Assembly: GCA_026874595.1 (NCBI GenBank)
Contig: CM049312.1
Span: 28,669,456 to 28,733,455 of the forward strand
DNA: 64,000 nucleotides
From: Sipunculus nudus
Lineage: Eukaryota; Annelida; Sipuncula; Golfingiida; Sipunculidae
Reading direction: 5' to 3'
Each line of letters opens with the position of its first letter. The stretch's first letter is position 1. This document shows positions 52,301 to 60,570 of the stretch, piece by piece. The position numbers and the translations under genes were made by a program. A model generated the notes under the pieces. The model had not been told where the DNA came from. It ran no database searches and saw only the letters and a list, made by a program, of their open reading frames with translations.

Positions 52301-55300
52301 ACCCATGTGAGATACTCTCCCTTATATAATTATATGCCCAGGTCACTGTCATTTGGTCCATGGTGATCTTGACCTTAAAGGTGCCATGCAAAGGCTTATG
52401 GTGAGCTGCAATGGACAGCAGAGCAGTAGATAGTATTATGTAAGTAAATTATAGTTATTTCAAGATTTAACCAATAAGGTTTAAAATGTTCATATGAGCC
52501 TTTGTACTCTGTGATGCTTGTGGCATCAATCTGGCTTTATATGACTATCCAGGCATATATAGGCTCTTGAACCTCTATTTGTGGAGTAGCAATTTTCATT
52601 TTTTTTACATATTTTATGAATATCAATAGAAATCAATACAGCAGTAGAGTGAAGATTGTTTAAAAATTAATCAGTAAATTATTTATTAACTGTTATTCCA
52701 AGTATGAAATGTCAGTTGATTATTAATAATAATGATAGGCAGTAATAAATATTATTATAACAAATTATTAATATTTATTATAATTCTATAAATTGTAAAA
52801 TCCACTACCTGGATGCTCATACACACTTGACAGTGATAAAAATGTATATTTTTCTCTCTGAAAAAAAAGATGTTATGCCCATATTTCCTTTGATATAACA
52901 AATTTCATAGTCTCATACAATATATGGAATGGAGAAACCTTAAATAAGACCAGTTTTATTTTAAAATGTGATAGTAATTAACATTAAATAATAATAATAA
53001 TAATAATATTGATAAAAAAATAAGAAAATAATAGTATAAATGATTATATAGGATAATAATGATGATCATAATAAAAAAAATGTTAATAATGAAGATAACA
53101 GTAGTAGCGGTAGTAGTAGTAGTAGTAGTAGTAGTAGTAATAATAGTAGAAGTAGAAGTAATTAAAATAATCATAATTATAATATATTGAAATATTTTAC
53201 TCTTAACACTGAAAGGTATACATGACAGTAACTTTTTATTAATTCCTTACTGGTGCAATCTTTGTTATAACACTATATGCAGGGCTTACAAAACATCGAG
53301 GAATGTAAATGGATTGTTCCATCCTGATCCAGATGGTTGCACAATCTGTACATCTGTCAATCTGAATGAACTCCCACAGGTGCTAAAATCTGGTGAAGAA
53401 TTTGGTACTATTAAGAAAAGCATTGAGACGGGAAAAAAAGACATTGACACATGATTTAGATAAATTTGGGAGATGATTTAAGAAGCAAAGCTGGTATTTT
53501 GCAGAGGTAGTTAACAGATTTCATTACTATGATAATTATTATATCCCTGGCAGGAGGTTAGAGGATTGTTTTACACTTGATATTTCTGTAAAACATTGGA
53601 CACAAAAAAATTCTAAACAGATTTTGTTGAAATTTTATAGTGGGGCAGGACACACAAGGAACAATCCACAAGTATTCTGAATCACCCTAATATGGTCTTC
53701 CATTCAAAGTCTTTTTTCCACTGTGACATTGTGTTGACACCTATAGCCATTGTTAAATTGGTAACCAGTGAATGCAGTTGTTGAACCCACGACAAACATT
53801 TCTTGTGTTGCTGTTTAGTTTGATTTGGATCCTGGTGGAGGTTGCACTCTCAGAAAACTTTCTTTTCATATGTTAATTAGCAATATTAAGTAGGATAAAT
53901 GATCAGGTTGGTAATAAGTGATGTATCAAGTCTACACCATCTGTGTCCAATACAAATCTGAGTTCAGGCCACTTTAGTCAGAGTACAGTGGAACCCTGCC
54001 TTGCGACCACCCCGCAATTGCGACCACCCCCACAAATACGACCACTTTTCTTGGTCCCAAATATATGATCCAGGTAATTAAGAGTCTCACAAATACGACC
54101 ACCCCCAAATTACGACCACTTTGGTCAGTCCCCTAGGTGGTCGTAATTGTGGGGTTCCACTGTACTTGTCCAAGTTCTTGAGATTTGAGTTCAAGTCCAC
54201 CTTCCTTGAGTCAAAGTCATTTGAACCCAAGTCCAAATCGGAGCCCAATACAAATATTCCTACTTGAATGTTTGATAAGTTTAGCGCCTGATGCAGAGCA
54301 AAAATTTGTATGTATATAGTCTTTATTTGTTGTAATATTCTTTCAGTAGTTCACCCATGTGCACTGTCATTATGTTGTATGTGACATAGAGTTTTCTTTA
54401 CAGTTTACTACTGGACTCATAATGGACTTGGCCTGTTTTATCAAGTTCAAGCACAAATCTGAGGATATGGCCCTGGAGTCCTTAAAATGTGGACTTGAGT
54501 CCTGACTGGACTTGAGTCTTATATCACTGTTGGTAATGTTGTTTTTGTATTACAGATGTAAGAAAGGAGAACTGTTTGACTACCTTACTGAAGTGGTGGC
54601 ACTGTCAGAGAAGAGGACGAGACAGATAATGAGACAGCTACTGGAGGCTGTTGAATTTATCCATTCTAAAAACGTAGTACACCGTGATCTCAAAGTAAGC
54701 ATGTTTCAAATTTGTCAGGGCTTAATTTTCCTCATGGCTGTGTAAATGCATCGTATATCTTAAAAATCTACCTGTACCATCTGGACAAATCAGCCCATAT
54801 TTATCCAGTCTTTCCTGTACTGTCACCTAATTCCTTATTTATACTTGAGATTCATGAATATACAGCAGTTTTGAACAATAGTCTGGTAGTTAATTTCCCA
54901 GAAGAAACTTTCATGAACAAATAACATTTTTGTATACTTGTAAGAAATGTTACTATATCTTTGTAAATGTATCTTTAGGCATTCAGTAATACAGTGAGAT
55001 GTTACATAATATTGAGGTGTTTAAAATATTTAAATACAAACATATAAGGGATTTGCCCCCCTGATCTACGCTCCTTCTGCAGGGTTTATATGCTACAGTT
55101 ATGCCAGATCTCCATTTTAACCGCTGCTTTGTATAGCAAGATTTTCTGGGTTTCACCACCAGGGCTGGTGCAGAGCAATTCATTGTAATCAGACCAATTA
55201 CAGCATGGTATAGCATTCTGCATACAGCTCCAAATTTTAAACATGCGACAACTACTCTGGTTGGCCTGATTATAATGGTTCTTGCACAAGGCCAAGAATC

Positions 55301-55637
55301 AGTGGTTAAAACTAAGATCTCTGAGGACTTGGAGTGTATAAACTCTGAGTGAAGGGCGTACCTCCCTGTGTGCAGTTTAAGAATTTGATAATGTTCTATC
55401 ATGTGATCACTTACCTCTGTATCCTTACAGCCAGAGAATATCCTGCTAGATGACCAAATGAATGTCAAGTTATCAGATTTTGGGTTTGCTACAGTTATCA
55501 GCAATGAGGAAGAATTATCAGGTAGGTTATCATAGTCTGGGATTTATCAAGGTACAGTGGTGTGGATAAAGGTCACTATAGTTATGGTCCCTGTGCTATT
55601 AATATAAATTATAATAAAGAATTTCATGAAAGTGTCA

Positions 55638-55727
<90 letters not shown>

Positions 55728-57743
55728 CCCTCATGCATATATAATGTGTCACATATTCTGTTTTCCACAAACTGAAGAAAAATACAGAAGCCCAATTATA
55801 ATATATCCGTCATTAATTAAAGGGTTGCCATTGTTCTCATTTGGAATTCAAAGATGCAGTCACCTACATAAACACATTTGTGTTACAGGTTTTAAGCATC
55901 TTCTCTAAGTCACAGATAATAAATGATAAAATTTTCAGATACAATCTTGCATACGGGTCTCATGTAACAAGAAAATATTTGGAATAATGTTATCCCATTG
56001 GTACCATATGCTTTAAAGTCTACTATCAATAACAGAACAGGTGATGTGTAAGAATGATGTGACACTGAATGCCTGTGTGTACATGGCTACATGCCCTTTG
56101 GATACTGTTGGTCATTATAGTTTTATATTTGTAGATCTGTGTGGAACACCAGGGTATTTAGCACCAGAAGTACTTAAAGCATCTATGTATGAAGCAGCTG
56201 TAGGATATGGCAGACCTGTAGACATGTTAGTATATACAGCAATGACATGGTGATGGAATGGCTGAGCTGTCAGTTTTTCATATCTTATATTTGACCAAGT
56301 ACCTAGATGTTATTTATGGAATCTTTTCATATATGACAGGTCCTATGTTATGTGGTTTATCTGATTGAAAAGTCCTTATATAGACATAGGTGAATTCTTA
56401 AATGTATATTGTAATAATATTAATAACTTTTATGTCACATTCAAATCAATACATGTCCAGAATTGTTGCATCTTTATAACTCAGTATTTTCTATATCTGA
56501 GATAATAGTGCTTGTTCTCTGTAATTCAAGTTCTGAACGTTTATGGTCATGTATTTGATTCAACATAAAAAGTATACTTCATAAGTGTTTGTAAACATAT
56601 AAATTCAAAAATATGACAAATCTGTTCACATGTTAGAAGGACAAATATGGACTGCGTTTACATCATCTTCTCTAAAACTTTTCTCAGGTTTCACCTGCGC
56701 AAAAAATTCCGGAAAAGGTCATGTAATTTGAAATCGTAAAAAACAAGTCATGATAAAAACACTCATGAAATTTTACTCTTATATAAATTTACATGTTTAA
56801 AAGATGGCCAAGAACAGACGTGCAATAGTCCTTGCAAACAATTAACTTTTCAGTTTAAGAATAACAGTCCCCAGAGTTTTAATTAAATCTGCACGTTGTT
56901 TTGGCATCAGGTTGTTGTTTGTTAAATATGTTTCTGCATGTCAGAGAGGGCTGTTCAGTAGTAATTAGTCATGTGACATTCCCTCTTAATTAGTGGATAT
57001 TTTTATGGGAGTTCAGTTTGAACTTGCTTAATACTCCTGTTGGTGACAAAGAATCTGAGGATTAATTAGTATAATTAACTTGATGCCTGCTCTTACCCAG
57101 GCCATATTCCTCAAGTGATTAACAGTGTTAATCACTGGGTGTTCATGACCCAAAGAATTGTTGGTAGCTGTATACATGTATATAAATATATTTAATTGTT
57201 ATGTTTTCATTACAGGTGGGCTTGTGGAGTTATTATGTACACATTGTAAGTTACCTTAAATATATTTATCGTAATACTTGTGCACAAATTTCAGTCAACA
57301 TGTTTTATGCAGTTTCTTAAATGTTGATTCAGATCAGTTCACTTAAAAACCTATCCCCTTGAATGTTTTTTTATAAACTATATGAAAGATACAATTAAGA
57401 TGATTAATGATTTGCAAGTATTGTGTTTTCAGTAATAATATATATCTCTAATCTAAAAATATAAACATTGCAGTTTTAAATAGCAAATATCAGTCCAGGG
57501 AGTATTATGGATTAATGTTAAATTTGCAGAACCACATGAAAGTTATAGAGGTGTGGACATTTTAAAAGTCAAAATAAAACTGTGTAATGGAAATTAATTA
57601 AAACTTTTTCATTTGACAGGCTAGTGGGTTGCCCCCCATTCTGGCATCGTAAACAGATGTACATGTTACGAGCAATTATGGAGGGTAAATACTCCTTCTT
57701 GAGCCCTGAGTGGAATGATATCAGCGAACCACCGAAAGATCTG
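23152..57743 (+). CDS. PHKG: Phosphorylase b kinase gamma catalytic subunit, 8 coding exons, 3' part outside window
   Basis: The exons join to 269 in-frame residues forming most of a Ser/Thr kinase domain. Visible motifs are the glycine loop [11 protein letters not shown] (33-43), YAVKI with the ATP-binding lysine at 55, HRDLKPEN (153-160) with catalytic Asp155, DFG (173-175), [10 protein letters not shown] (190-199) and [14 protein letters not shown] (216-229). The loop sequence, [10 protein letters not shown], and PPFWHRKQM are characteristic of the phosphorylase kinase gamma family. In known family members this subunit phosphorylates glycogen phosphorylase and is held in check by alpha, beta and calmodulin (delta) subunits. 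Family members are about 390-410 residues, so the last kinase helices and the calmodulin-binding tail are missing, beyond 64000. Introns 1-8 have phases 2, 1, 2, 0, 1, 2, 2, 0. I found no plausible continuation exon in 57744-64000. Sequence alone does not say whether it corresponds to the vertebrate muscle (PHKG1) or liver (PHKG2) form; invertebrates may have a single gene. Confidence 0.96.
23253..26734 (+). other. PHKG: PHKG intron 1, 5' part
   Basis: Mostly single-copy AT-rich sequence, with a hairpin at 23578-23652 and a decayed repeat with GACAGGTGGC at 23660-23935. A 23-bp palindrome CCCATCTCAACCGTTGAGAT (and GGG) spans 26500-26522 within several scattered CCCATCTCAAC copies. Confidence 0.6.
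23578..23652. repeat. Perfect 22-bp inverted repeat
   Basis: GAATACAGGAAATTTTACTT (and AG) at 23578-23599 is exactly matched in reverse complement at 23631-23652, with a 31-bp spacer. It is 325 bp into intron 1 of PHKG. Confidence 0.9.
26735..28119 (-). mobile_element. Family C/L element, inverted copy without amplification
   Basis: Ends AAACAAGGGACCCATGAGTC and GACCCATGGGTCACTTGTTT form a terminal inverted repeat of about 33 bp, each resembling the right end of family B. The interior is the reverse complement of parts of 32310-35770, including the segment CATCTAGCCCACC and AGTCCATTCTGTCC. It holds a single copy of the unit that is triplicated in intron 2. It contains a run of about 15 G near 27691. 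Confidence 0.7.
28120..30457 (+). other. PHKG: PHKG intron 1, 3' part
   Basis: Mostly single copy. 28365-28540 resembles a decayed MITE with GACCACC motifs and a TTTCACTGCA end, related in style to 53986-54162. No exon found apart from exon 2 at its end. Confidence 0.5.
30458..30633 (+). CDS. PHKG: PHKG coding exon 2 (residues 34-93)
   Basis: The exon follows a TTTTACAG acceptor and completes Arg34. It encodes the glycine-rich loop GVSSVVRRC, the ATP-binding lysine in YAVKI (Lys55), and the C-helix region [18 protein letters not shown], where Glu79 is the likely salt-bridge partner of Lys55. It ends at a GTGAGT donor within Ile93 (phase 1). The exon is 176 bp and clearly richer in GC than the introns around it. 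Confidence 0.96.
32073..35280 (+). repeat. 1069-bp unit in three near-identical tandem copies
   Basis: Units are 32073-33141, 33142-34210 and 34211-35280 (1069, 1069 and 1070 bp). Each begins ATTGGGTCATTAGGACTTTG and ends GCATGTCCTGAAAAGTCC. I saw only a handful of differences (CTG/CCG near the start, AAAA/AATA, poly-A/T lengths, GCACAATG/GCGCAATG in unit 3), so identity exceeds 99%. Units 2 and 3 share variants absent from unit 1. The repeated open frames inside are not genes. Confidence 0.97.
37033..39380 (+). repeat. About 118-bp minisatellite with GTGGTCACA hairpins, roughly 18 units
   Basis: Units run TGTGGTCACACCTTATTTTT, TTAATATTTATTG, then the near-palindrome ATGTGGTCACA-CCAT-TGTGACCACAT, a TA tract, ATACAAACTTATATGGCTGG and TCAAATAAAA. 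Successive starts near 37102, 37220 and 37338 give the 118-bp period; later spacings grow where TA tracts expand. The same GTGGTCAC half-site lies near both transposon ends (36376 and 40045). Confidence 0.9.
37416..37504. repeat. TA microsatellite within the minisatellite
   Basis: The longest TA expansion in the array, over 80 bp. Similar tracts occur at 37610-37670, 37784-37842, 38311-38329 and 38911-38956, always at the same place in the unit. Confidence 0.9.
40206..40490 (-). mobile_element. tRNA-derived SINE
   Basis: On the minus strand the head reads CCGGCTTCTGTGGCTCAGGG and carries a Pol III A box (TGGCTCAGGGG, 40470-40480) and B box (GGTTCGAATCTC, 40426-40437) at tRNA-like spacing. 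About 200 bp of unrelated body follows and ends in an A-rich tail at 40206-40220 (AAAAAACAAAACAAG in the minus orientation). That is SINE architecture rather than a functional tRNA gene. It abuts the right end of the family L element, suggesting insertion at its border. Confidence 0.85.
40491..42190 (+). other. PHKG: PHKG intron 2, single-copy part
   Basis: No repeat family or exon recognised. Confidence 0.45.
42191..42570 (-). mobile_element. Family I MITE, copy 2 (inverted)
   Basis: The reverse complement matches 8556-9028 through ACCTATCTGACC, CCTTGGAGCTTTCATAAAAA and GGCCAGAAAAC. Ends TTTAAAGGTGCCCATTCACC and CACTTTAAAA are inverted. Shorter than copy 1 by about 90 bp. Confidence 0.8.
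42571..46004 (+). other. PHKG: PHKG intron 2, 3' part
   Basis: Mostly unique AT-rich DNA. A GC-richer patch at 43005-43180 and a stray family B right-end fragment (ATAGCTGAGCGTCATGA, near 45408-45425) are all I can point to. Confidence 0.45.
46005..46059 (+). CDS. PHKG: PHKG coding exon 3 (residues 93-111)
   Basis: This 55-bp exon encodes [19 protein letters not shown], the strand 4, strand 5 and hinge segment of the kinase N-lobe. The acceptor is TTTTCAG and the donor GTAAGT. The frame fits exactly between exon 2 (phase 1) and exon 4 (phase 2). It is isolated by 15.4 kb of intron on the left and 8.5 kb on the right, so it is easily missed by an ORF scan. Confidence 0.93.
46060..47095 (+). 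other. PHKG: PHKG intron 3, 5' part
   Basis: No supported exon. Minus-strand frames at 46171-46571 are Lys/Ser-rich but carry no recognised domain and sit next to a GGGCCCAAAATTAACACC segment that looks like repeat DNA. Confidence 0.4.
47096..48891 (+). mobile_element. Family A non-autonomous element, copy 2
   Basis: Same left end (TTAGCAAACCTGTGAGCTTA) and right end (GGCCTGTAGGCCTTGT) as 59-3005 and the same internal order: CAAATTGTTC...GAAATGATCC, a GGTGGCGCCACC palindrome at 47565, GTTCACTCAGTGCAGCC units, and GACTCAAGGTAAGTTTGATG. It keeps about one copy of the 176-bp unit where copy 1 has four or more. Inserted in PHKG intron 3. Confidence 0.8.
49355..49394. repeat. TA dinucleotide microsatellite
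   Basis: About 20 TA units in PHKG intron 3. Confidence 0.95.
49586..49876 (-). CDS. Candidate small secreted-protein frame, antisense in PHKG intron 3
   Basis: A 96-codon frame starting [16 protein letters not shown], which looks like a signal peptide (hydrophobic core residues 4-13, possible cleavage after the CCGPQA region). The rest includes a dibasic LKR near residue 32, two N-glycosylation sequons (NQT, NCS) and the segment [10 protein letters not shown]. The surrounding DNA has balanced composition and belongs to no repeat family found here, and moderately GC-rich sequence lies upstream at 50150-50480. It could be a whole small gene, a first exon, or chance. No homologue is recognised and the start context (T at -3) is poor. 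Confidence 0.35.
   Translation of the reverse strand: MIMWLAIIIVLSASCCGPQAYIPQTMDHSNLKRSGQNQTDLFRFLTKPANCSKTSPCPGVSDSVTNGVSETEGATGTGVPAEIIKSKLLKHSFPYN
50872..50904 (+). repeat. Family B right-end relic
   Basis: TCAGCTGAGCATCATAACCC followed by ACTGGTCACTTG matches the conserved right end of family B; the matching left end was not found, so it is a truncated copy. Confidence 0.6.
52986..53165. repeat. Trinucleotide microsatellites (TAA)n and (TAG)n
   Basis: (TAA)n at 52986-53008 and (GTA)n at about 53101-53165, separated by AT-rich DNA. Confidence 0.9.
53986..54162. mobile_element. Tc1/mariner-type MITE with TA duplication
   Basis: CAGTGGAACCC at the left and GGGTTCCACTG at the right are perfect inverted ends, each flanked by TA (53984-53985 and 54163-54164). 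Several GCGACCACC, TACGACCACC and GGTGGTCGTAA units lie between, so the 177-bp element is largely self-complementary. A TA target duplication fits the Tc1/mariner/pogo group. It lies 394 bp before PHKG exon 4. Confidence 0.9.
54556..54694 (+). CDS. PHKG: PHKG coding exon 4 (residues 111-157)
   Basis: The exon encodes [19 protein letters not shown], then [20 protein letters not shown], ending in VVHRDLK. This covers helices D and E and most of the catalytic loop (His153, Arg154, Asp155, Lys157). The acceptor is ATTACAG and the donor GTAAGC; the end is phase 0, exactly between Lys157 and Pro158 of [18 protein letters not shown] is near invariant in phosphorylase kinase gamma subunits. Confidence 0.96.
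54695..55430 (+). other. PHKG: PHKG intron 4
   Basis: 736 bp with GTAAGC donor and CCTTACAG acceptor. A long antisense open frame across it and exon 5 is not considered coding. Confidence 0.85.
55431..55521 (+). CDS. PHKG: PHKG coding exon 5 (residues 158-188)
   Basis: The exon encodes [20 protein letters not shown] followed by [10 protein letters not shown]: the end of the catalytic loop, Asn160, the metal-binding DFG (Asp173) and the first half of the activation segment. The acceptor is CCTTACAG and the donor GTAGGT, in phase 1, splitting codon 188. That codon becomes Asp, at the position where mammalian gamma subunits have Glu182. Confidence 0.96.
55641..55727. repeat. TA microsatellite in PHKG intron 5
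   Basis: Over 80 bp of TA with one ACAT interruption, about 120 bp after exon 5. Confidence 0.95.
56135..56225 (+). CDS. PHKG: PHKG coding exon 6 (residues 188-218)
   Basis: The exon encodes [20 protein letters not shown] followed by [11 protein letters not shown]: the P+1 loop, the APE motif and the start of helix F. The acceptor is TTTGTAG. The donor GTTAGT is weaker than the usual GTRAGT but is the only site that keeps frame into exon 7, where the split codon gives Met218. Read-through past the donor soon meets a stop. Confidence 0.94.
56226..57215 (+). other. PHKG: PHKG intron 6
   Basis: 990 bp of AT-rich, apparently single-copy sequence with GTTAGT donor and TTACAG acceptor. Confidence 0.85.
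57216..57245 (+). CDS. PHKG: PHKG coding exon 7 (30-bp micro-exon, residues 218-228)
   Basis: Only 30 bp long, the exon encodes WACGVIMYT plus split codons at both ends. This is helix F of the kinase C-lobe and follows directly from VDM. The acceptor is TTACAG and the donor GTAAGT, with phase 2 at both borders. The length is a multiple of three, so skipping it would keep frame but remove helix F. Confidence 0.92.
57620..57743 (+). CDS. PHKG: PHKG coding exon 8 (residues 228-269), last in window
   Basis: The exon encodes [20 protein letters not shown] and [20 protein letters not shown] before a final Leu. The segment PPFWHR is diagnostic for phosphorylase kinase gamma, and the rest runs through helix G to the start of helix H. 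The acceptor is TTGACAG and the donor GTAGGT, phase 0. The next family segment (helix H onward) is not found in the remaining 6.2 kb. Confidence 0.95.
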
Positions 57744-58200
57744 GTAGGTATCTCGTTGATATATTGATGCTTAGCACTCTGTTAGTATCATTTGGAGCAG
57801 GGGCAGATATAGGGAAATTGGAGAAGGGGGGTGCACCCTCACCAGAATTCTGGGAAATAGAGTGATGTATGGTTCATACCAAAAGGCGGTTGTGGATTTT
57901 GCTTCTTCGACCTTCTTCTTTGTATATTCCTATATATGTAATCTATTTGTTAAGTCTCTTGTTTACCTGTACCAGTGTCCTTAACCTTAAACCCAACCCC
58001 CCCCCCCCCCCAACTCCCAACCCTCTTTTCAAAAATCCTGTATCTACCCTTGATTTCTTCACGTGATATAGAATGTATCTGAAGGCCATTAAATTCCTGA
58101 TTTGTTGTGTATAAAGTTGATTTTCTTGGGAATGAACTGCATCATGATGCTTAAAGATTTAATCTGAGTTTATAAGGATATGGATATGTGTAACAATACA

Positions 58201-60570
58201 TTTTTAGCTCAGCTGACTTTCAGTCATGCTGGGCTATAGCGATGGGTCTTTGTCCGGCGTCCTTCCGTCTGTCTGTCCGGCCGGCCGGCCGGCCATTAGC
58301 AGGGCACAAATCGTAACCATAGGGGCTAGGGCCATGAACCCTATGCAGTCTAAAAAGATCTCCTTGCAAACCTGAAATAAGGTCACTGCGACCTATATTC
58401 TCGAAGTTATGGGGTGTGTTTGCACCCCCCAGAAATAATTCTTTTAGCCAAAATTTTCATCCCAAACCTTCCATCTTTCACATACAGCTCACCTACCAAC
58501 AGGGGAAGAACCATAATTATTTTGAGGTCACAAGGTCAAAGGTCAAGGTCTCAGAACCAACTTCTTTGAAAAGCCTCAGGATGCATTTTAAGCCAAACCT
58601 TTCATCCCAATTCTTTGATCTTTCACATATAGCTCACCTACTAAGTTGGAGAAGAATCCTATAGATGTTGAGGTCACAAGGTCAAAGGTCAGGGTCACAG
58701 GATCCACTTCTTTGAAAAGGTTGTGGACACATTTCAAGCTAGACCTTTCATTCCAAACCTTTCAGCACTGATATCGCTTCTCTGACAACAGGGTAAAGAC
58801 CTGCGTGGAGCCTTTTTTAGCAAACTTTTCAATCTATACTTTCCATCTGTCATATATGGCTTACCTACCAATAGGAGAAGAAGCCTATTGATGTTGAGTT
58901 CCAAAGGTCAAGGTCACAATATTGTTGTAAATGCTTGTGAACATATTTCAAGTGAAACTGTTCAACCCAAACCTTCAGTCTTTCACATATGCCACATCTA
59001 TGCATCACTGAATTTGATTCAAACTTCATATTTATGGGTCTTTTTGCATGAAGAAATAACTAATTGATTTTGAGGTCAGCTTGTTAGGAGGTTAAAGGTT
59101 GCAGGTCTAAGTTATTCACTCATTGGTTGCCAAGTAATTACACCCGGCCAGATGTAAGTGGTTAGTAGATACCCATCATTTAGAAAGAATCCAGTTGATA
59201 TGTTGGCAAAAGGCCAAGGTCATAGGTCAGGGATGTTCACAATAACTTATTTTGTAGACCATCTCTATTTTTCTTGTTTTCTTGTATATATAACCATATG
59301 GCACTCACAACTGGTACATCTTACTATGTGCCCATAATTGTCAGTGTCACTTGTGATATATGACTCCCTTTTGTATCAGCTCATGGAGTGATAAGGATAT
59401 ATCATTAGTGCATAACAAAAACACTGTTGCCGGAATGCTTTGGCCAGGCATTAAGACTATTAGAGTTAAGTGTTTAGTTTAGCTACTGATTTATAAAATG
59501 ATGGGAACATTTTGCAGTTTATATCATGGAATCATAGCAATAAACTTAGTTTTCTAGATATCTGAATATTATTATACAAATCATCAGATATACCAGCAAG
59601 TGTTTGTTCTGATATGTGGGTCTGTACCTGGATTTAGGATGGCTTTATTTGATTACAAGACTCTTAGTGATGCTTTCTGCATTTCTTTTCTTTTAGGTTT
59701 TGCAGTTTACCTACCCTGCTGACCCCATTGAATAGCAAGCTGATAATTAAAACAAATTGGACTTGCACTTTTTACATTTGCATGTTCATAAATCTGATAT
59801 GAGAGCTCTCCAACCTGATCATGCCTTTTGAATTGTTTTGGACATTCATAACTGTTACATTCTTTGAAGCAATTGCTACAAGTTTAGTGTCTTATTGGAG
59901 GATGTGTGACTTGTCAGAAAACCATTATGTCTGCCAGGTAGCCATTTTAGAAATCCTTTTGCCAGGACAGTTTCTGTGATTTTTTTATGATGTTTGGTCC
60001 CTTTTAGAGGATGTTTGTTGTTCAATTTCCGACCTGTCAGAAATCCAATATGGCCACAGGACGCCATCTTTAAATTCCTTTAGAACATATTATCTCAAGA
60101 ACTATTATAGTGAATGCAGTGGGATGTATATTAATGTAATCTTGCATTGGGTCAAAGATTTCTTAATAAATATGACCATCATTTATGAAAGCTCAGTACA
60201 GTTGGCTTGTATTGAATAAAAATTAATATGGAAGCACCCGTTTCACAATAATTCTTGCATGGATTTCCTTGATCTTTTGCTATATTTTGATCTTATATGT
60301 GGCCTGTGTGGTATTCCTTTTGAGACTGACAGGTATTAAGCAAGCTGTGGGATTAGTTCCTGATAGCTCAACAACCATACATTTTGCCTCAGACCATCAT
60401 TCACTATGTGTTAACCAGACATATATGATAAGAATTTATGGCAATGTAGAAAGTTTAAACAAAATTGGCATATAGGTTCTGCAACTATTTTACTAGAAGT
60501 TGTGAATTACAGCCCATGATGTCGCAGGTCATGCTTGGCAGCTGAGCGTCATGACCCATGGGTCACTTGT
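58201..60570 (+). mobile_element. Family B element, copy 2, in PHKG intron 8
   Basis: Same ends as 5231-7664 (TTTTTAGCTCAGCTGACTTT; right end CATGACCCATGGGTCACTTG) and collinear throughout, with scattered substitutions and small gaps. Contains a CCGG run at 58278-58292. No coding sequence. Confidence 0.85.

Larger units (their letters stand above)
48892..54555 (+). other. PHKG: PHKG intron 3, 3' part
   Basis: Largely single-copy. Contains the TA tract at 49355, the antisense secreted-type frame at 49586-49876, a family B right-end relic at 50872, trinucleotide repeats near 53000 and the MITE at 53986. No further PHKG exon fits. Confidence 0.5.

Noticed and set aside
54983-55504. 173-codon minus-strand frame
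   Set aside because: It runs antisense across intron 4 and PHKG exon 5; the exon on the + strand explains the openness and no domain is seen.
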